64,000 nt of DNA from Acidobacteriota bacterium (GTDB taxonomy: Bacteria; Acidobacteriota; Blastocatellia; Pyrinomonadales; Pyrinomonadaceae): the NCBI GenBank assembly GCA_020199835.1, contig JAIVJV010000008.1:310001-374000 (forward strand), given 5' to 3'. Of the stretch, positions 9,663 to 18,513 are shown one piece after another. Positions within the stretch are counted from its first letter, which is position 1. Every line of letters starts with the position of its first letter. The position numbers and the translations under genes are program-made. Under the pieces are notes generated by a model. That model saw only the letters and a list, made by a program, of their open reading frames with translations, searched no databases and had not been told where the DNA came from.

Positions 9663-10181
9663 ATGGCGAAGAAACTGTTGCCGGCGTTTGCCGCAATCAT
9701 GGCTGTATCGATGCTCGTATTAGCCGCCACCACGAAACCAAACTTCAGCGGCACCTGGAACCTGGATCGCGCACGCAGCTTCGGCATGCCGCCGGACATG
9801 ACGCAAGTGCTCACGATCACTCACAAAGACGATCAGATCGAGGTGGAGACGAAAGTTATCCAGCCAAACAACGAACGGACGATCAAAGACACGTTCGTGC
9901 TGGACGGCAAAGAGCGCGAGTTCACACCGCCGGCGCCTCCGACCCTACCGAACCAACCGGCCCCACCGCCCGCAAAAGGCAAACGAACGGCGGCGTGGTT
10001 ACCGGGAGAGATCGGAATCAGCGTGACTGACGTGACCACGGCGCAGACGCCGAATGGTGAAACCACGACTCAGAACGTGCGGAAGTGGACCATCAATGCG
10101 CAGGGTGAACTGGTAGTCGACACATACTTCGACGGTCCGAGAGGTTCCTTCGAAGCAAAGCGGATTTTCAAGAAGCAGTAA
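9663..10181 (+). CDS. Secreted lipocalin-like hypothetical protein
   Basis: The product has 172 residues. ATG at 9663 follows AAGGAG. Residues 1-23 form a signal peptide (MAKK, then an Ala/Val core). The mature part opens with FSGTWNLDRARS, the start of a small beta-barrel family common in Acidobacteriota, and has a proline-rich loop at about residues 85-105 (PPAPPTLPNQPAPPP). The end VDTYFDGPRGSFEAKRIFKK fits a repeated beta-hairpin. It is presumably periplasmic and of unknown role. Position just after the antiporter gene suggests a shared transcript. Confidence 0.75.
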   Translation: MAKKLLPAFAAIMAVSMLVLAATTKPNFSGTWNLDRARSFGMPPDMTQVLTITHKDDQIEVETKVIQPNNERTIKDTFVLDGKEREFTPPAPPTLPNQPAPPPAKGKRTAAWLPGEIGISVTDVTTAQTPNGETTTQNVRKWTINAQGELVVDTYFDGPRGSFEAKRIFKKQ

Positions 10182-10507
10182 TCAATTCGGAAGTACGAAC
10201 AGAGGTTGTCTTCGTTGCTGAGGCGCCGGGGCTACAGCCGCACGTCGCTTTCTGCACAAGGTAACTGGTGTTTGCGAGGCACGGCGTCTGTGCCTTGTGC
10301 GCCCTTGTGTTACCCGCACACCGTGATTCCCTTGCCCTCACCTTGCTTGTTCTCCAGAGCTATGCCGGGTTTCGGCGCTTGAAAAGGTTCAGTGCCAGAA
10401 CGATGACGGCTGCTACTGAGCACTCAGATCTCGCGGACTGCGAGTATTACCGTGTAGTGAAAGACGAGTTCGAGCGGTTACTGGGATAGTCCTCCTCGTT
10501 TCTCCTG
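10182..10507. other. Gap with no supported gene
   Basis: A short plus-strand frame ending at 10489 has a plausible, charged C-terminus (DCEYYRVVKDEFERLLG) but no credible start or ribosome site, and its upstream part looks random. It may be the tail of a decayed gene. No promoter or terminator stands out. Confidence 0.4.
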
Positions 10508-11026
10508 TCAATTGCCGACCGGTATCCGTTGAAAACGCATCTTACCCTGCGGATCCTCCCACGAAATATCTAATGCATAAGGGTTAGCCTGGCCTGCTAT
10601 GAGCTTGAGTCGTTCCATCTGATCGTGATCCCCGTCAGCCGGCCTTCCATTAATCCAGGTTCGGTGAGATAGAACTGTCTCCTGTCCTGGTTGCATAGAC
10701 TTTACCCCGTCGAATCGAATATGAGCGTGTGAAGGACCACCGCCGGAAGTTTCCTTATACTGCAGAAAAACAGTCAGAATCTGGATGGATTTGACCGTGT
10801 CCTCGCTGGCATTCGTTAACTCCACGACAGTCTTTGGTGGCGCATCTATGAATCTGAAGTTAAAAGTTTTCTTCATGCTGCTATCAGGCGGTCCTGATTG
10901 TTCTTTCTGTAGCGATGAGGCGGATTCCGTCAGTCTCATCCAAGCGGCCGTTGCAATAGTTCGCCGCACTCGTGAAAGAAGACTCGCAACTTTGGCAGGT
11001 TGGGCGATGTGTACAACCTTCAGCAT
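10508..11026 (-). CDS. Hypothetical protein with immunoglobulin-like beta-sandwich
   Basis: The frame has 172 residues. From about residue 50 onward it reads like a real small beta protein (FNFRFIDAPPKTVVELTN, then KSIQILTVFLQYKE, ending DISWEDPQGKMRFQRIPVGN), with the alternating hydrophobic pattern of an immunoglobulin-like fold. The first 45-50 residues are less convincing: no standard signal peptide and no ribosome site before ATG 11026. The true start may therefore be internal (Met at residue 30 or 51), or the 5' end may be damaged. Neighbouring DNA upstream appears empty. I do not recognise the family by name. Confidence 0.55.
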   Translation of the reverse strand: MLKVVHIAQPAKVASLLSRVRRTIATAAWMRLTESASSLQKEQSGPPDSSMKKTFNFRFIDAPPKTVVELTNASEDTVKSIQILTVFLQYKETSGGGPSHAHIRFDGVKSMQPGQETVLSHRTWINGRPADGDHDQMERLKLIAGQANPYALDISWEDPQGKMRFQRIPVGN

Positions 11027-11954
11027 TTTTCAATGCCGTCGCGAGTTTCGTGGACATCCTCGACTACCAGAACGATCGGATTCGCGCTGTTTTTGTTCCG
11101 CATCAAGTCTCTCTCGAAACCTTTAGCAACGCGTGACTGCTCGGCCTGCCAAAAACTTGAACCCCAACATACAACTCGCGACGCTGTCCATCCGTGCGCC
11201 AACACACATATGTAAGTAAGTCTTGCAGTCCGATTTCTGCTCACACACTACTAACAACCCGTCGGTAAGTGGCCTAACGCACAGACGCCCGCCCTTGAAG
11301 TGGTAAGAATTCTTCCTATGAGTGATATCTTTGCCATGCAACGCGAACGGTGATGTGTTTGCGCTTGACCATCACGGTCGGTGTTGCGTGCAACTATTTC
11401 ATAGCAACATGACCGCTCGTTTGCGAAACGGGGACATGCTGCTCTTCAAACCTTCTATGAGCGACAAGGCATCGAACAACTCTCTGACACACGCGCCGTT
11501 TGATCCGACACGCTGGGCGCTTGCAAATCCGTGGCTCTCAGAAGGTCAGGCCGATGACAGAACTCCGATGAACGGTGCTGTAGAAAAGAGTGATCGAGCA
11601 CCCTCATCTCACCGTGCATTCGCCCGGCGGTCTCGCCAGTTGATGTTCAAAAAATGGTCACAGGAGAGGCACGATTGACGACATGGATGGGCCGTGATTC
11701 CGAGAGTAATTGTATATGCGGAATATATGTCAGGTTTGACAATTACACGTAGCGGGCATAAGGTCGACTAGAAACGAGTGTTGCTTACTCCCTTCTCAAC
11801 TCCCCCGGAATTTGAACCTAGCGGGAGTTACGCACATAGATTCGGCCGGGCTCGACGCGTTGGCAAAATTTGCGAGCCATCGGCCTAGTACCGATGCATC
11901 CTCGTACGGTTACAACGTTCTTAAGGAACAAACCAACAGCAGAAGGAAAGTGAA
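11027..11954. other. Long stretch without a supported gene
   Basis: About 930 bp of sequence where every frame is short and lacks a ribosome site. The longest plus frame (11322-11678) has odd composition and no recognisable motif. TTGACA near 11740 followed after 15 bp by CATAAG could be a weak promoter reading toward the gene at 11955, with a leader of nearly 190 bases. The region looks like decayed coding DNA. Confidence 0.4.
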
Positions 11955-12209
11955 ATGATTATTTGCGACTTCTGTCTGCTTCGCTCACCAGAAGGCACAT
12001 GCCGCCTCGGCCTGAACATCCCGAAAACAATGAAGTGCCGCGAGTTTTCTCCTGGCATAGAGCAATTCTGCGCTAAGCGCTCGGACTTCGTAAGTCCAAA
12101 TCAAATCATCGAAATGGCGAGATTTTTTGGCATAGAAAGAACGGAACTCAAAAAGGTCAAGATAATCGCGGAACAACGAGTCGACGTTCCTGTTGCGAAA
12201 TCCTCATAG
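11955..12209 (+). CDS. Small cysteine-containing protein of unknown function
   Basis: An 84-residue protein. ATG 11955 is preceded by AAGGAAAGTGAA, a good ribosome site. Four cysteines in the first half (Cys4, Cys7, Cys15, Cys27, in the pattern C-x2-C-x7-C-x11-C) and one at Cys38 could bind a metal. The C-terminal part is helical (IIEMARFFGIERTELKKVKIIAE). There is no signal peptide, so it is probably cytoplasmic. Its final third is duplicated, at 87 percent nucleotide identity, at 22293-22338. I do not recognise the family. The strong ribosome site, cysteine spacing and conserved duplicate argue that it is real. Confidence 0.65.
   Translation: MIICDFCLLRSPEGTCRLGLNIPKTMKCREFSPGIEQFCAKRSDFVSPNQIIEMARFFGIERTELKKVKIIAEQRVDVPVAKSS
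12138..12183 (+). repeat. 46-bp direct repeat, left copy
   Basis: This part of the small cysteine protein gene matches 22293-22338 at 40 of 46 positions, in the same orientation. The two copies bracket a 10-kb block. Confidence 0.85.
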
Positions 12210-12300
12210 CAGTAGCTGCAACAGAAGTTACAGTCTTCAGAAGCGAGCAAAATCAGTCCGAGGATGTCCTACGCCGCCAATGTCGTTAGCGGAAACCTAT

Positions 12301-13704
12301 CTACTGGAACACGTGAACAGACTTTCCACTGGGCACGCGAGCTGGAATGAGCTTGCGCAGGTCGTGCGCATTCGCTTTTGGATCGAGAAGTCCAGTACGG
12401 AGAAAAGCGATGAGTTGACGAAATTCCTCCGTCGACAACGTGACTGGTGTCGCCAGGGCGGGATCAATACGCGCTAAAACCGGCGCAATAGGTCCTTGCA
12501 GGCCTTGCAGGTCAGCATCGACACCAGCTGTGATCGGGTTGTAACCCTGCGCTGCGCCGATTGCATTCAAGTGGTAACGCACTGCGTCGTCCAGTTTGGT
12601 AAAGCAACCGTTGTGAAAGAACGTCGGCTGCAAGGCTAGATTTCGCAGCGGCGAGGTTCTGAAGGCATAGCGATCATTTGGGTTCCCGGTGACCTGCTCC
12701 AAACCAAAATCCTCGTTCGCTCCAGGACCATCAAACATGACGTTTCCAACAGCAGGTGCGATCTGCGGAATACCGGCAACGTGCTGACGGAAGTCGCTGA
12801 ACATCTCATTCGACTCCCCTGAGACCGCGTGACAGCTAACGCAGTTGCCCGACCCAAAGAAGATCAAGGCACCGCGTTTCTCATCTTCGGTCATGGCATT
12901 CTTCTGCCCGCGAGCAAATTTATCAACCGGTGCGTCTGCAAAGACGAGCGTGAATTCGAACTCAGCGATCGCGCGGGCGAGCATCTCGTAAGTGATCGGT
13001 CCGCCTGACTTCACCTCTGGGAAGTTTTTGCCGAACAACTTTCGATATTCAGCATTCGCATTTAACCGTTCCACAACTGCTGCACGAATGCCGTCGTTAG
13101 TTCCGGGGACTGACGGATGAAATCCAGTCATCTCAGGCTTCTCGGTCGTGGGAATGAAAGCCTGCGCTGTGAGGAGATGAGGCAGGCCGGAGAGCGAGAA
13201 GCCTTCCGGCAGCGGAAACTGAAATCCAGCAATGTTGTCGAACGGATTGCCGGAGACTGAACTAAACCGCGAGTTCCACATCAGCGCCGGGTAAAAAACG
13301 TTATTCAGAATGAGCGGCGTGCGCCGTTGATTCCGCGGACCAGTGCGATCAGGACCAACTATATTGTTATTCCCGATCCCGATCGCAATTGATTGCGAGT
13401 CGCCGAAGCCCAAAGGCGCCGAGTGGCAACCTGAACATGAGTTGTCGTCGTTCAAACCGAGCAAGCTGTCATGAAAGGTAAGCCTGCCTAAGTCGGCAAG
13501 TTTGGTGTCGATTTTTCGGCCTAGCCTCTGTTCCAGACTTAATCCGACTCTGCCAGTAAACCCGTGTCGGCTCAGCATCGCAGACAACTGTTCATTCAGT
13601 ACGTCATCCGTACTGTTAGCCGAAGCTCTGGGCGATAGAACGACTGCTCCTACACACACCAGCGCCGCGATTACGACTGATAGTTTGTATTGTCGGATAC
13701 ACAT
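12301..13704 (-). CDS. Di-haem cytochrome c peroxidase (CcpA/MauG family)
   Basis: A 467-residue exported protein. ATG 13704 is chosen because AAGGA lies about 10 bases upstream and a signal peptide (residues 6-30, ending SPRASANS) follows; the frame is open for 49 codons further without such features. Two haem c attachment sites are visible: CSGCH at 90-94 and CVSCH at 288-292. Bacterial di-haem peroxidases reduce H2O2 in the periplasm, and MauG relatives oxidise protein or small-molecule partners. The protein is longer than classical CcpA (about 320 residues), as in acidobacterial MauG-like proteins. It is the last gene of a minus-strand operon with the mddA-like methyltransferase and a small exported protein. 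Confidence 0.9.
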   Translation of the reverse strand: MCIRQYKLSVVIAALVCVGAVVLSPRASANSTDDVLNEQLSAMLSRHGFTGRVGLSLEQRLGRKIDTKLADLGRLTFHDSLLGLNDDNSCSGCHSAPLGFGDSQSIAIGIGNNNIVGPDRTGPRNQRRTPLILNNVFYPALMWNSRFSSVSGNPFDNIAGFQFPLPEGFSLSGLPHLLTAQAFIPTTEKPEMTGFHPSVPGTNDGIRAAVVERLNANAEYRKLFGKNFPEVKSGGPITYEMLARAIAEFEFTLVFADAPVDKFARGQKNAMTEDEKRGALIFFGSGNCVSCHAVSGESNEMFSDFRQHVAGIPQIAPAVGNVMFDGPGANEDFGLEQVTGNPNDRYAFRTSPLRNLALQPTFFHNGCFTKLDDAVRYHLNAIGAAQGYNPITAGVDADLQGLQGPIAPVLARIDPALATPVTLSTEEFRQLIAFLRTGLLDPKANAHDLRKLIPARVPSGKSVHVFQ

Positions 13705-13733
13705 GAAACTTATGTCCTTCGGCCATTCCCCGA

Positions 13734-14255
13734 CTATGGGCATTGCGTTCGTACGCGTGGGTTGTGCTCTTCGAACATACCTTCGGGGTTGGGTAGCCAG
13801 AGCGCGGCTCTCAACGCCCAGATAGGCAGGCCTTCCGCCATAAACTCCCATTCATCGGCGTCACCCGTGAACCCCTCTGGCGGTGTGGCTGTGCAGGCAG
13901 TCGGCACGACATACTCGACGCCCACAAGTCGCAGGCCGTTCCCTTCCTCGATGTAGTGAAGTGCTTCCGGATGCTCGATATCGAAGGTACAGTCAACGAT
14001 GGACCAATTCACGTACTCGAATCCCTCGCCTGGCACACAATGTAAAAATTCGTACCCCTCAGCGTCCGCGCGATCGAAGTCGTGATACTTAGCAGTCGCC
14101 TTGCGAGCTCGTGCTAATTCGGCGTTGGTAACAGGAGACAAATTATCAACTGGCGGCTTTGCAGCAGCAGAAGTGGTGCTGGTCGTTGTCGGCGAGCTCC
14201 CAATGATTACACAGCAGATCGCGACGAAGATTAGAAATGGTAGAACTCTTTTCAT
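13734..14255 (-). CDS. Small exported protein of unknown function
   Basis: The product has 173 residues. ATG 14255 overlaps the stop of the upstream methyltransferase by 4 bp and follows an excellent GGAGGTAAC site. Residues 1-20 are a signal peptide, with a possible lipoprotein-like Cys at 14-15 that lacks a good lipobox. A Ser/Thr/Ala-rich linker spans about 21-40. The mature domain contains EGYEFLHCVPGEGFEYVN and HPEALHYIEEGNGLRLVGVEYVVP, with three cysteines that could form a disulphide or bind metal. Similar domains occur beside haem peroxidases in other genomes, as I recall; I cannot name the family. It lies 29 bp before the di-haem peroxidase gene and is presumably its periplasmic partner. 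Confidence 0.75.
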   Translation of the reverse strand: MKRVLPFLIFVAICCVIIGSSPTTTSTTSAAAKPPVDNLSPVTNAELARARKATAKYHDFDRADAEGYEFLHCVPGEGFEYVNWSIVDCTFDIEHPEALHYIEEGNGLRLVGVEYVVPTACTATPPEGFTGDADEWEFMAEGLPIWALRAALWLPNPEGMFEEHNPRVRTQCP

Positions 14256-15043
14256 ATGTTACCTCCAGTGTGTTTAGGTGCTATGACGCGTTCCGCCGGC
14301 GGCGAATCCTGACGGCGGCGAAAAAAGGGAATAAGCATCGGCACTGAACGGCGGTAGGTCTCGTAAGAATCACCGTGCTCGCGCACCAGGTCGCGTTCCT
14401 CTAATTGAATTGCGATCAGGATGTAAGCAGTCGTGGCAACCGAGAAGAGAAAGTGTGCCAGCGTCATCGTCGGCGTGCTCCAGAATGCGAACAGCCAACC
14501 GACGTATAATGGGTGTCGAACGAGCCGGTATGGTCCAGGCGTCCCAAACCGTAGCGCTGTGTAAGGCCGATCAAGCAGATATAACCAGACTTGACGCATG
14601 CCGAACAGATCGAAGTGATTGATCAGGAATGTGGACACAAGCACCAATCCCCATCCGAATGCAAACAAGCCGCGCAGGACGACCTGTGCCAGCGGATCTT
14701 TGATGGTCCACACGACACCGCCCAACGGTTGCCACTGCCAGAACAACAGAATCAGAGCAAGACTCGAAAAGAGCACGTAGGTAGATCGTTCGAGCGGCTT
14801 TGGCACGATGCGAGTCCACCAGTCCTTGAACCACTTTCGCGCCATGATGCTGTGTTGCAGCGCGAAGAGACCGAGTAATCCGACATCGATGGCTAAGGCC
14901 ACTCCAACTGGTCGAGACGGAACGCCGTCCAGCGTTGTTGGCACGCCAAAATTGCCGATGAAACCGATCGCATACAAGAACGTGCCGAGAAAGATCAGAT
15001 AACTGAGAGTTCCATAGATGAAGGATCCGATTCGCTTAAACAT
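14252..15043 (-). CDS. mddA: MddA-like methanethiol S-methyltransferase
   Basis: The product has 263 residues from ATG 15043 (AAGG five bases upstream). A GTG at 15106 with GGGAAGAG upstream would add 21 residues and is also possible. Six or so hydrophobic segments make it an inner-membrane protein. The C-terminal PYRLVRHPLYVGWLFAFWSTPTM and the closing EERDLVREHGDSYETYRRSV match the ICMT/NnrU-like membrane methyltransferase fold, and the RHPLYVGW-FW-TPTMT combination is that of MddA, which methylates methanethiol to dimethyl sulphide using S-adenosylmethionine. Isoprenylcysteine-methyltransferase-like enzymes of other specificity are the alternative. It is the first gene of the operon ending in a MauG-type peroxidase. 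Confidence 0.78.
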   Translation of the reverse strand: MFKRIGSFIYGTLSYLIFLGTFLYAIGFIGNFGVPTTLDGVPSRPVGVALAIDVGLLGLFALQHSIMARKWFKDWWTRIVPKPLERSTYVLFSSLALILLFWQWQPLGGVVWTIKDPLAQVVLRGLFAFGWGLVLVSTFLINHFDLFGMRQVWLYLLDRPYTALRFGTPGPYRLVRHPLYVGWLFAFWSTPTMTLAHFLFSVATTAYILIAIQLEERDLVREHGDSYETYRRSVPMLIPFFRRRQDSPPAERVIAPKHTGGNI

Positions 15044-15111
15044 AGCCTTGACTCCATGATGAGGCTGGCCTCCCGAGTTGACTATGGGCGTTTCGTCCCG
15101 GTTCACATACT

Positions 15112-15157
15112 CTTCCCGTAACGAGTCTGGGACTTTAGTCCCGTTCGGTAACGGAAG
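15112..15157. promoter_or_regulatory. Cluster of dyads between divergent genes
   Basis: GGGAC-TTTA-GTCCC at 15129-15142 and CCGTT-CGGT-AACGG at 15141-15154 overlap by two bases. An imperfect outer pair (CTTCCCGTAACG at 15112, CGGTAACGGAAG at 15146) encloses them. The position between the mddA-like gene and the wHTH regulator suggests an operator or attenuator. Confidence 0.35.
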
Positions 15158-15307
15158 TAACGATCAACGCCCGATTGATGAGGGCTGAGGCTGCTGATAA
15201 AATCCGCTCTCCCCAACCTTTATCGCCAGCCGTGGCAAGTTACATGACGAGCAGTCGATAAATCGCGAAAAAACCCTGAGGAAGTTCAGAGGAAGTTATT
15301 AGTAGTC

Positions 15308-17008
15308 ATGCCTTCGGTCATTAATCACTTTTATCGGTTCGGAGAGTTCATCGTTGATGCGGACCAAAAAGTGCTGCTGCGCCACGGCAAGCCTTTGCTT
15401 TTGGCGCCGAAGGTTCTTGAAACTCTTCTGACATTGGTTCAAAACGGCGGACGGATCATTGAGAAGGAAGAGTTGATGAGGCGGCTCTGGCCGGATACTT
15501 TTGTCGAAGAGTCGAATTTAACCTACTGTATCGTGCAACTGAGGAAGACTCTCGGTGACGAAGCCCGCCACCCGCGCTACATCGAAACCATTCCAAAGCG
15601 CGGCTACCGCTTCATCGTGGACGTGGAAGAAGTCTTGAGCGATATAGGCATCGTGAGCGATAAGGTGCCGCGGCGGATCAACACGCAGGTCGTGGAATCG
15701 CAAGCTGCCACTAACCCATCGTCGGAGCGAGTTGCCTCGATAGCCGTTCTGCCCTTCCTGGATTTGAGTCCGGAGCGGGACCAGGATTATTTTTGCGAAG
15801 GTCTCGCCGACGAGCTAATCAATACGCTCGCCAGCTTGCCTAACCTGCACGTTGCTTCCAGAACGTCGTCCTTCAGATTTAAGTCGACGACACTGGATAT
15901 CCGCGAGGTGGGCCAACGATTAAACGTGAACACGGTGCTTGAAGGAAGCGTCAGAAAAGCCGGCAGCAACTTCCGCATCACGACCCAACTGGTTAGTACA
16001 GTCGACGGTTACCAACTATGGTCACGAACATACGACCGCAGACTGGAAGACATTTTTGCGGTCCAGGAAGACATTGCACAAAGCACGGTGAAGGCTCTTA
16101 AAGTACTGCTAAGCTCGGATGATCAACGCGCCTTGCAAAGAATACGGACGACCGTCATAGAAGCCTACGAATGCTACCTGCGCGGACGGCAACTCTTCCA
16201 CCACATGCGACGAAGGAGCCTCGAATCCGCCAGACAGATGTTCCTGAGAGTGATCGAAATGGATAGTCACTTTGGTCCCGCCTATGCAGGCATAGCCGAC
16301 TGTTGCTCTTTTCTGTATATGGATTGGGGAGGGCTTGAGTCAGACCTCGTAGACGCCGATCGTGCGAGTTCTAAAGCGGTCGAGATCGATCCAAATTTGT
16401 CACAAGGTCACGCCTCAAGGGGAATCGTCCTTGCACTCAGTGGCCAGTATTCGGAAGCAGAACGAGAGTTTGAGACTGCGCTCCGCCTGAATCCGAAGCT
16501 CTATGAGGCCTATTACTATTACGCACGAGCATGTTTCTCGCAGGGAAAACTCGAGCAGGCAGCTGTGTTGTTAGAGGAAGCTACAGCAGTTCGACCCGAG
16601 AGCATCGATGCGTTGTCAATGTTAGGAGGCATATACCGGGGGCAGAAGCGAGAACAGTTGAAGAAGGAAACATTCAAGAAGTGTCTCGCCGCTGCCCAAA
16701 ATCATCTTGAGTTTTACCCCGGTGATATCAGGCCACTTCTTTTGGGAGCCATTGCGCTCATAGATCTCGGGGACACGAAGCGCGGGCTGGAGTGGACGCG
16801 GCGAGCACTCGAACTGGAGTCGGAAGACCCGAATGTTCTGTACAACGCCGCGTGCGCATTCTGCATATCCGGTGAACTTGAAGAAGCATTAACCTGCCTG
16901 GAGAAGTCGCTCCCGTTTTGCGCCGATCGAAAATGGCTCGAGTACGACAGCTACCTGGATCCGTTCCGAAGTCTCCCCAGATTTCAAGCACTGTTGCGGT
17001 CCCCTTAA
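15308..17008 (+). CDS. Winged-helix / TolB-like / TPR transcriptional regulator
   Basis: A 566-residue protein. ATG 15308 follows GAGGAAG. Residues about 8-105 form an OmpR/CadC-type winged helix (FGEFIVDADQKVLLRHG, then RYIETIPKRGYRF). Residues about 143-270 are the adenylate-cyclase/TolB-like domain (SIAVLPFLDLSPERDQDYFCEGLADELI, then LNVNTVLEGSVRKAG). Residues about 320-560 are tetratricopeptide repeats. There is no membrane helix, so this is a soluble relative of CadC-like sensors. Such proteins are abundant in Acidobacteriota; their ligands are unknown. The ECF sigma factor begins 17 bp downstream on the same strand, so the regulator and sigma factor are probably one transcription unit. 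Confidence 0.92.
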   Translation: MPSVINHFYRFGEFIVDADQKVLLRHGKPLLLAPKVLETLLTLVQNGGRIIEKEELMRRLWPDTFVEESNLTYCIVQLRKTLGDEARHPRYIETIPKRGYRFIVDVEEVLSDIGIVSDKVPRRINTQVVESQAATNPSSERVASIAVLPFLDLSPERDQDYFCEGLADELINTLASLPNLHVASRTSSFRFKSTTLDIREVGQRLNVNTVLEGSVRKAGSNFRITTQLVSTVDGYQLWSRTYDRRLEDIFAVQEDIAQSTVKALKVLLSSDDQRALQRIRTTVIEAYECYLRGRQLFHHMRRRSLESARQMFLRVIEMDSHFGPAYAGIADCCSFLYMDWGGLESDLVDADRASSKAVEIDPNLSQGHASRGIVLALSGQYSEAEREFETALRLNPKLYEAYYYYARACFSQGKLEQAAVLLEEATAVRPESIDALSMLGGIYRGQKREQLKKETFKKCLAAAQNHLEFYPGDIRPLLLGAIALIDLGDTKRGLEWTRRALELESEDPNVLYNAACAFCISGELEEALTCLEKSLPFCADRKWLEYDSYLDPFRSLPRFQALLRSP

Positions 17009-17025
17009 TCAGCACATCCGTCGTC

Positions 17026-18291
17026 ATGTCCGAGCGTTCCACTGAGCAGATACGCGAATTGCTCGACTCCCTTTATCGCGTGGATTCGGGACGAATCCTC
17101 GCGACTCTGATCCGCTTGATCGGTGATTTCGATCTTGCCGAGGAGGCGATGCACGAAGCCTTTGCGGCTGCGCTCAGCTTATGGCCCAGGAGTGGAGTAC
17201 CCGGTAACCCGCGACCATGGTTGATTTCGACGGCGCGATTCAAAGCCATCGATACTCTGCGTCGACGTGCAAGGTTTGACGCGTCTCAAGATGAGCTCGT
17301 GCGACATCTCGAAGCGCAATTGAGTTCGGCGGAACGATCCACAAAGGACAGCGTTGATGACGGCCTTGAAGATGACCGCCTGCGTCTGATTTTTACGTGC
17401 TGTCATCCATCTCTTGCGCCGGAAGCGCGCGTTGCGCTCACCTTGCGTGAGGTGTGCGGACTGACAACCGAGGAGATCGCGAAGGCCTTCCTCATCACTC
17501 CGCGTACCCTCGCGCAGCGCATTGTCCGCGCAAAGGCAAAGATTCGAGAAACACCGATTCCATACGAGGTGCCGGCGCCGGAGGAATTGCCAGAACGACT
17601 CGGGGCGGTGCTTCAGGTCATCTATCTCGTCTTTAACGAGGGTTATTCGGCTGCGGCGGGCGCGGAGGTAACGAGGGCCGAGCTAACCTGCGAGGCGATT
17701 CGACTGGGCCGGTTGCTGACGGAACTCCAGCCAGAGCCCGAAGTCATTGGGCTGCTTTCTCTGATGTTGCTACAGGAATCCCGTCGCGCCGCGAGAACCT
17801 CTCCTACTGGAGAGCTGATTTTGCTCGAGAACCAGGATCGCTCGCTCTGGAACCGAGAGCAGATCGCGGAGGGAGTCGAGTTGCTGGAGAACGCCCTGAA
17901 GTCCCATCGCTTCGGCGCTTACACACTGCAGGCTGCGATTGCTGCCGTTCACGCGGAGGCGAAATCGGTCGACGCGACGGACTGGCGGCAGATTGTTGCG
18001 CTTTACGACCGATTGTTACGAATTCAGCCTTCGCCGGTGGTCCAACTAAATCGTGCTGTGGCAATCGCAATGCGCGATGGTCCAGAGGCCGGTCTGACCC
18101 TTATCGACGCGGTGTTGGAGCATGGCGAATTGGCAAATTATTACCTGGCGCATTCAGCCCGTGCGGATATGTACCGGAGGCTCGGCAGGATAGCTGAGGC
18201 TCGGTCCGCTTATGAGAAAGCTCTGGCGCTGACGCAACAGAAACCAGAGCGGCAATTCCTGCAAGAGCGGATTCGGCAGTTGAAAAATTAG
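17026..18291 (+). CDS. ECF42-type RNA polymerase sigma factor (DUF6596)
   Basis: The product has 421 residues from ATG 17026; the frame is open further upstream inside the preceding gene. Sigma region 2 is at about 10-75 (LIGDFDLAEEAMHEAFAAAL, NPRPWLISTARFKAIDTLRR) and region 4 at about 120-175 (LTTEEIAKAFLITPRTLAQRI). A long C-terminal extension (about 180-420) with FNEGYSAAAG and helical TPR-like repeats is the mark of the ECF42 group. That group has no anti-sigma factor and is typically encoded beside DGPF/YciI proteins; a YciI gene indeed lies at 21594. The C-terminal extension is thought to control activity. Targets here are unknown. Confidence 0.92.
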   Translation: MSERSTEQIRELLDSLYRVDSGRILATLIRLIGDFDLAEEAMHEAFAAALSLWPRSGVPGNPRPWLISTARFKAIDTLRRRARFDASQDELVRHLEAQLSSAERSTKDSVDDGLEDDRLRLIFTCCHPSLAPEARVALTLREVCGLTTEEIAKAFLITPRTLAQRIVRAKAKIRETPIPYEVPAPEELPERLGAVLQVIYLVFNEGYSAAAGAEVTRAELTCEAIRLGRLLTELQPEPEVIGLLSLMLLQESRRAARTSPTGELILLENQDRSLWNREQIAEGVELLENALKSHRFGAYTLQAAIAAVHAEAKSVDATDWRQIVALYDRLLRIQPSPVVQLNRAVAIAMRDGPEAGLTLIDAVLEHGELANYYLAHSARADMYRRLGRIAEARSAYEKALALTQQKPERQFLQERIRQLKN

Positions 18292-18513
18292 TTGAAGTAG
18301 AGACTTCGCCTCACGATTAATCTGTTTGTGGGCTTGTTGCGCGATTGACATCGAACTCAGAGTCCCTTGATACTCCTCCCAGCGCGCTTACAGGGCGCCA
18401 CCAACCCGCGGCAAGGGAACACTCCCACCTGTTTGGTCTGAGTCGTGTGCGTTTTGCACCTTCTTTCAGCCTGGTTTCAGCGGGGCACAGGCGATTCATG
18501 AAAGGAGGTCGCA

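Noticed and set aside
10268-10489. Small plus-strand frame ending DEFERLLG
   Set aside because: The tail looks protein-like but the start is a GTG without a ribosome site and the front half looks random; perhaps a decayed remnant.
11322-11678. 118-residue plus-strand frame
   Set aside because: No ribosome site, no motif, and irregular composition.
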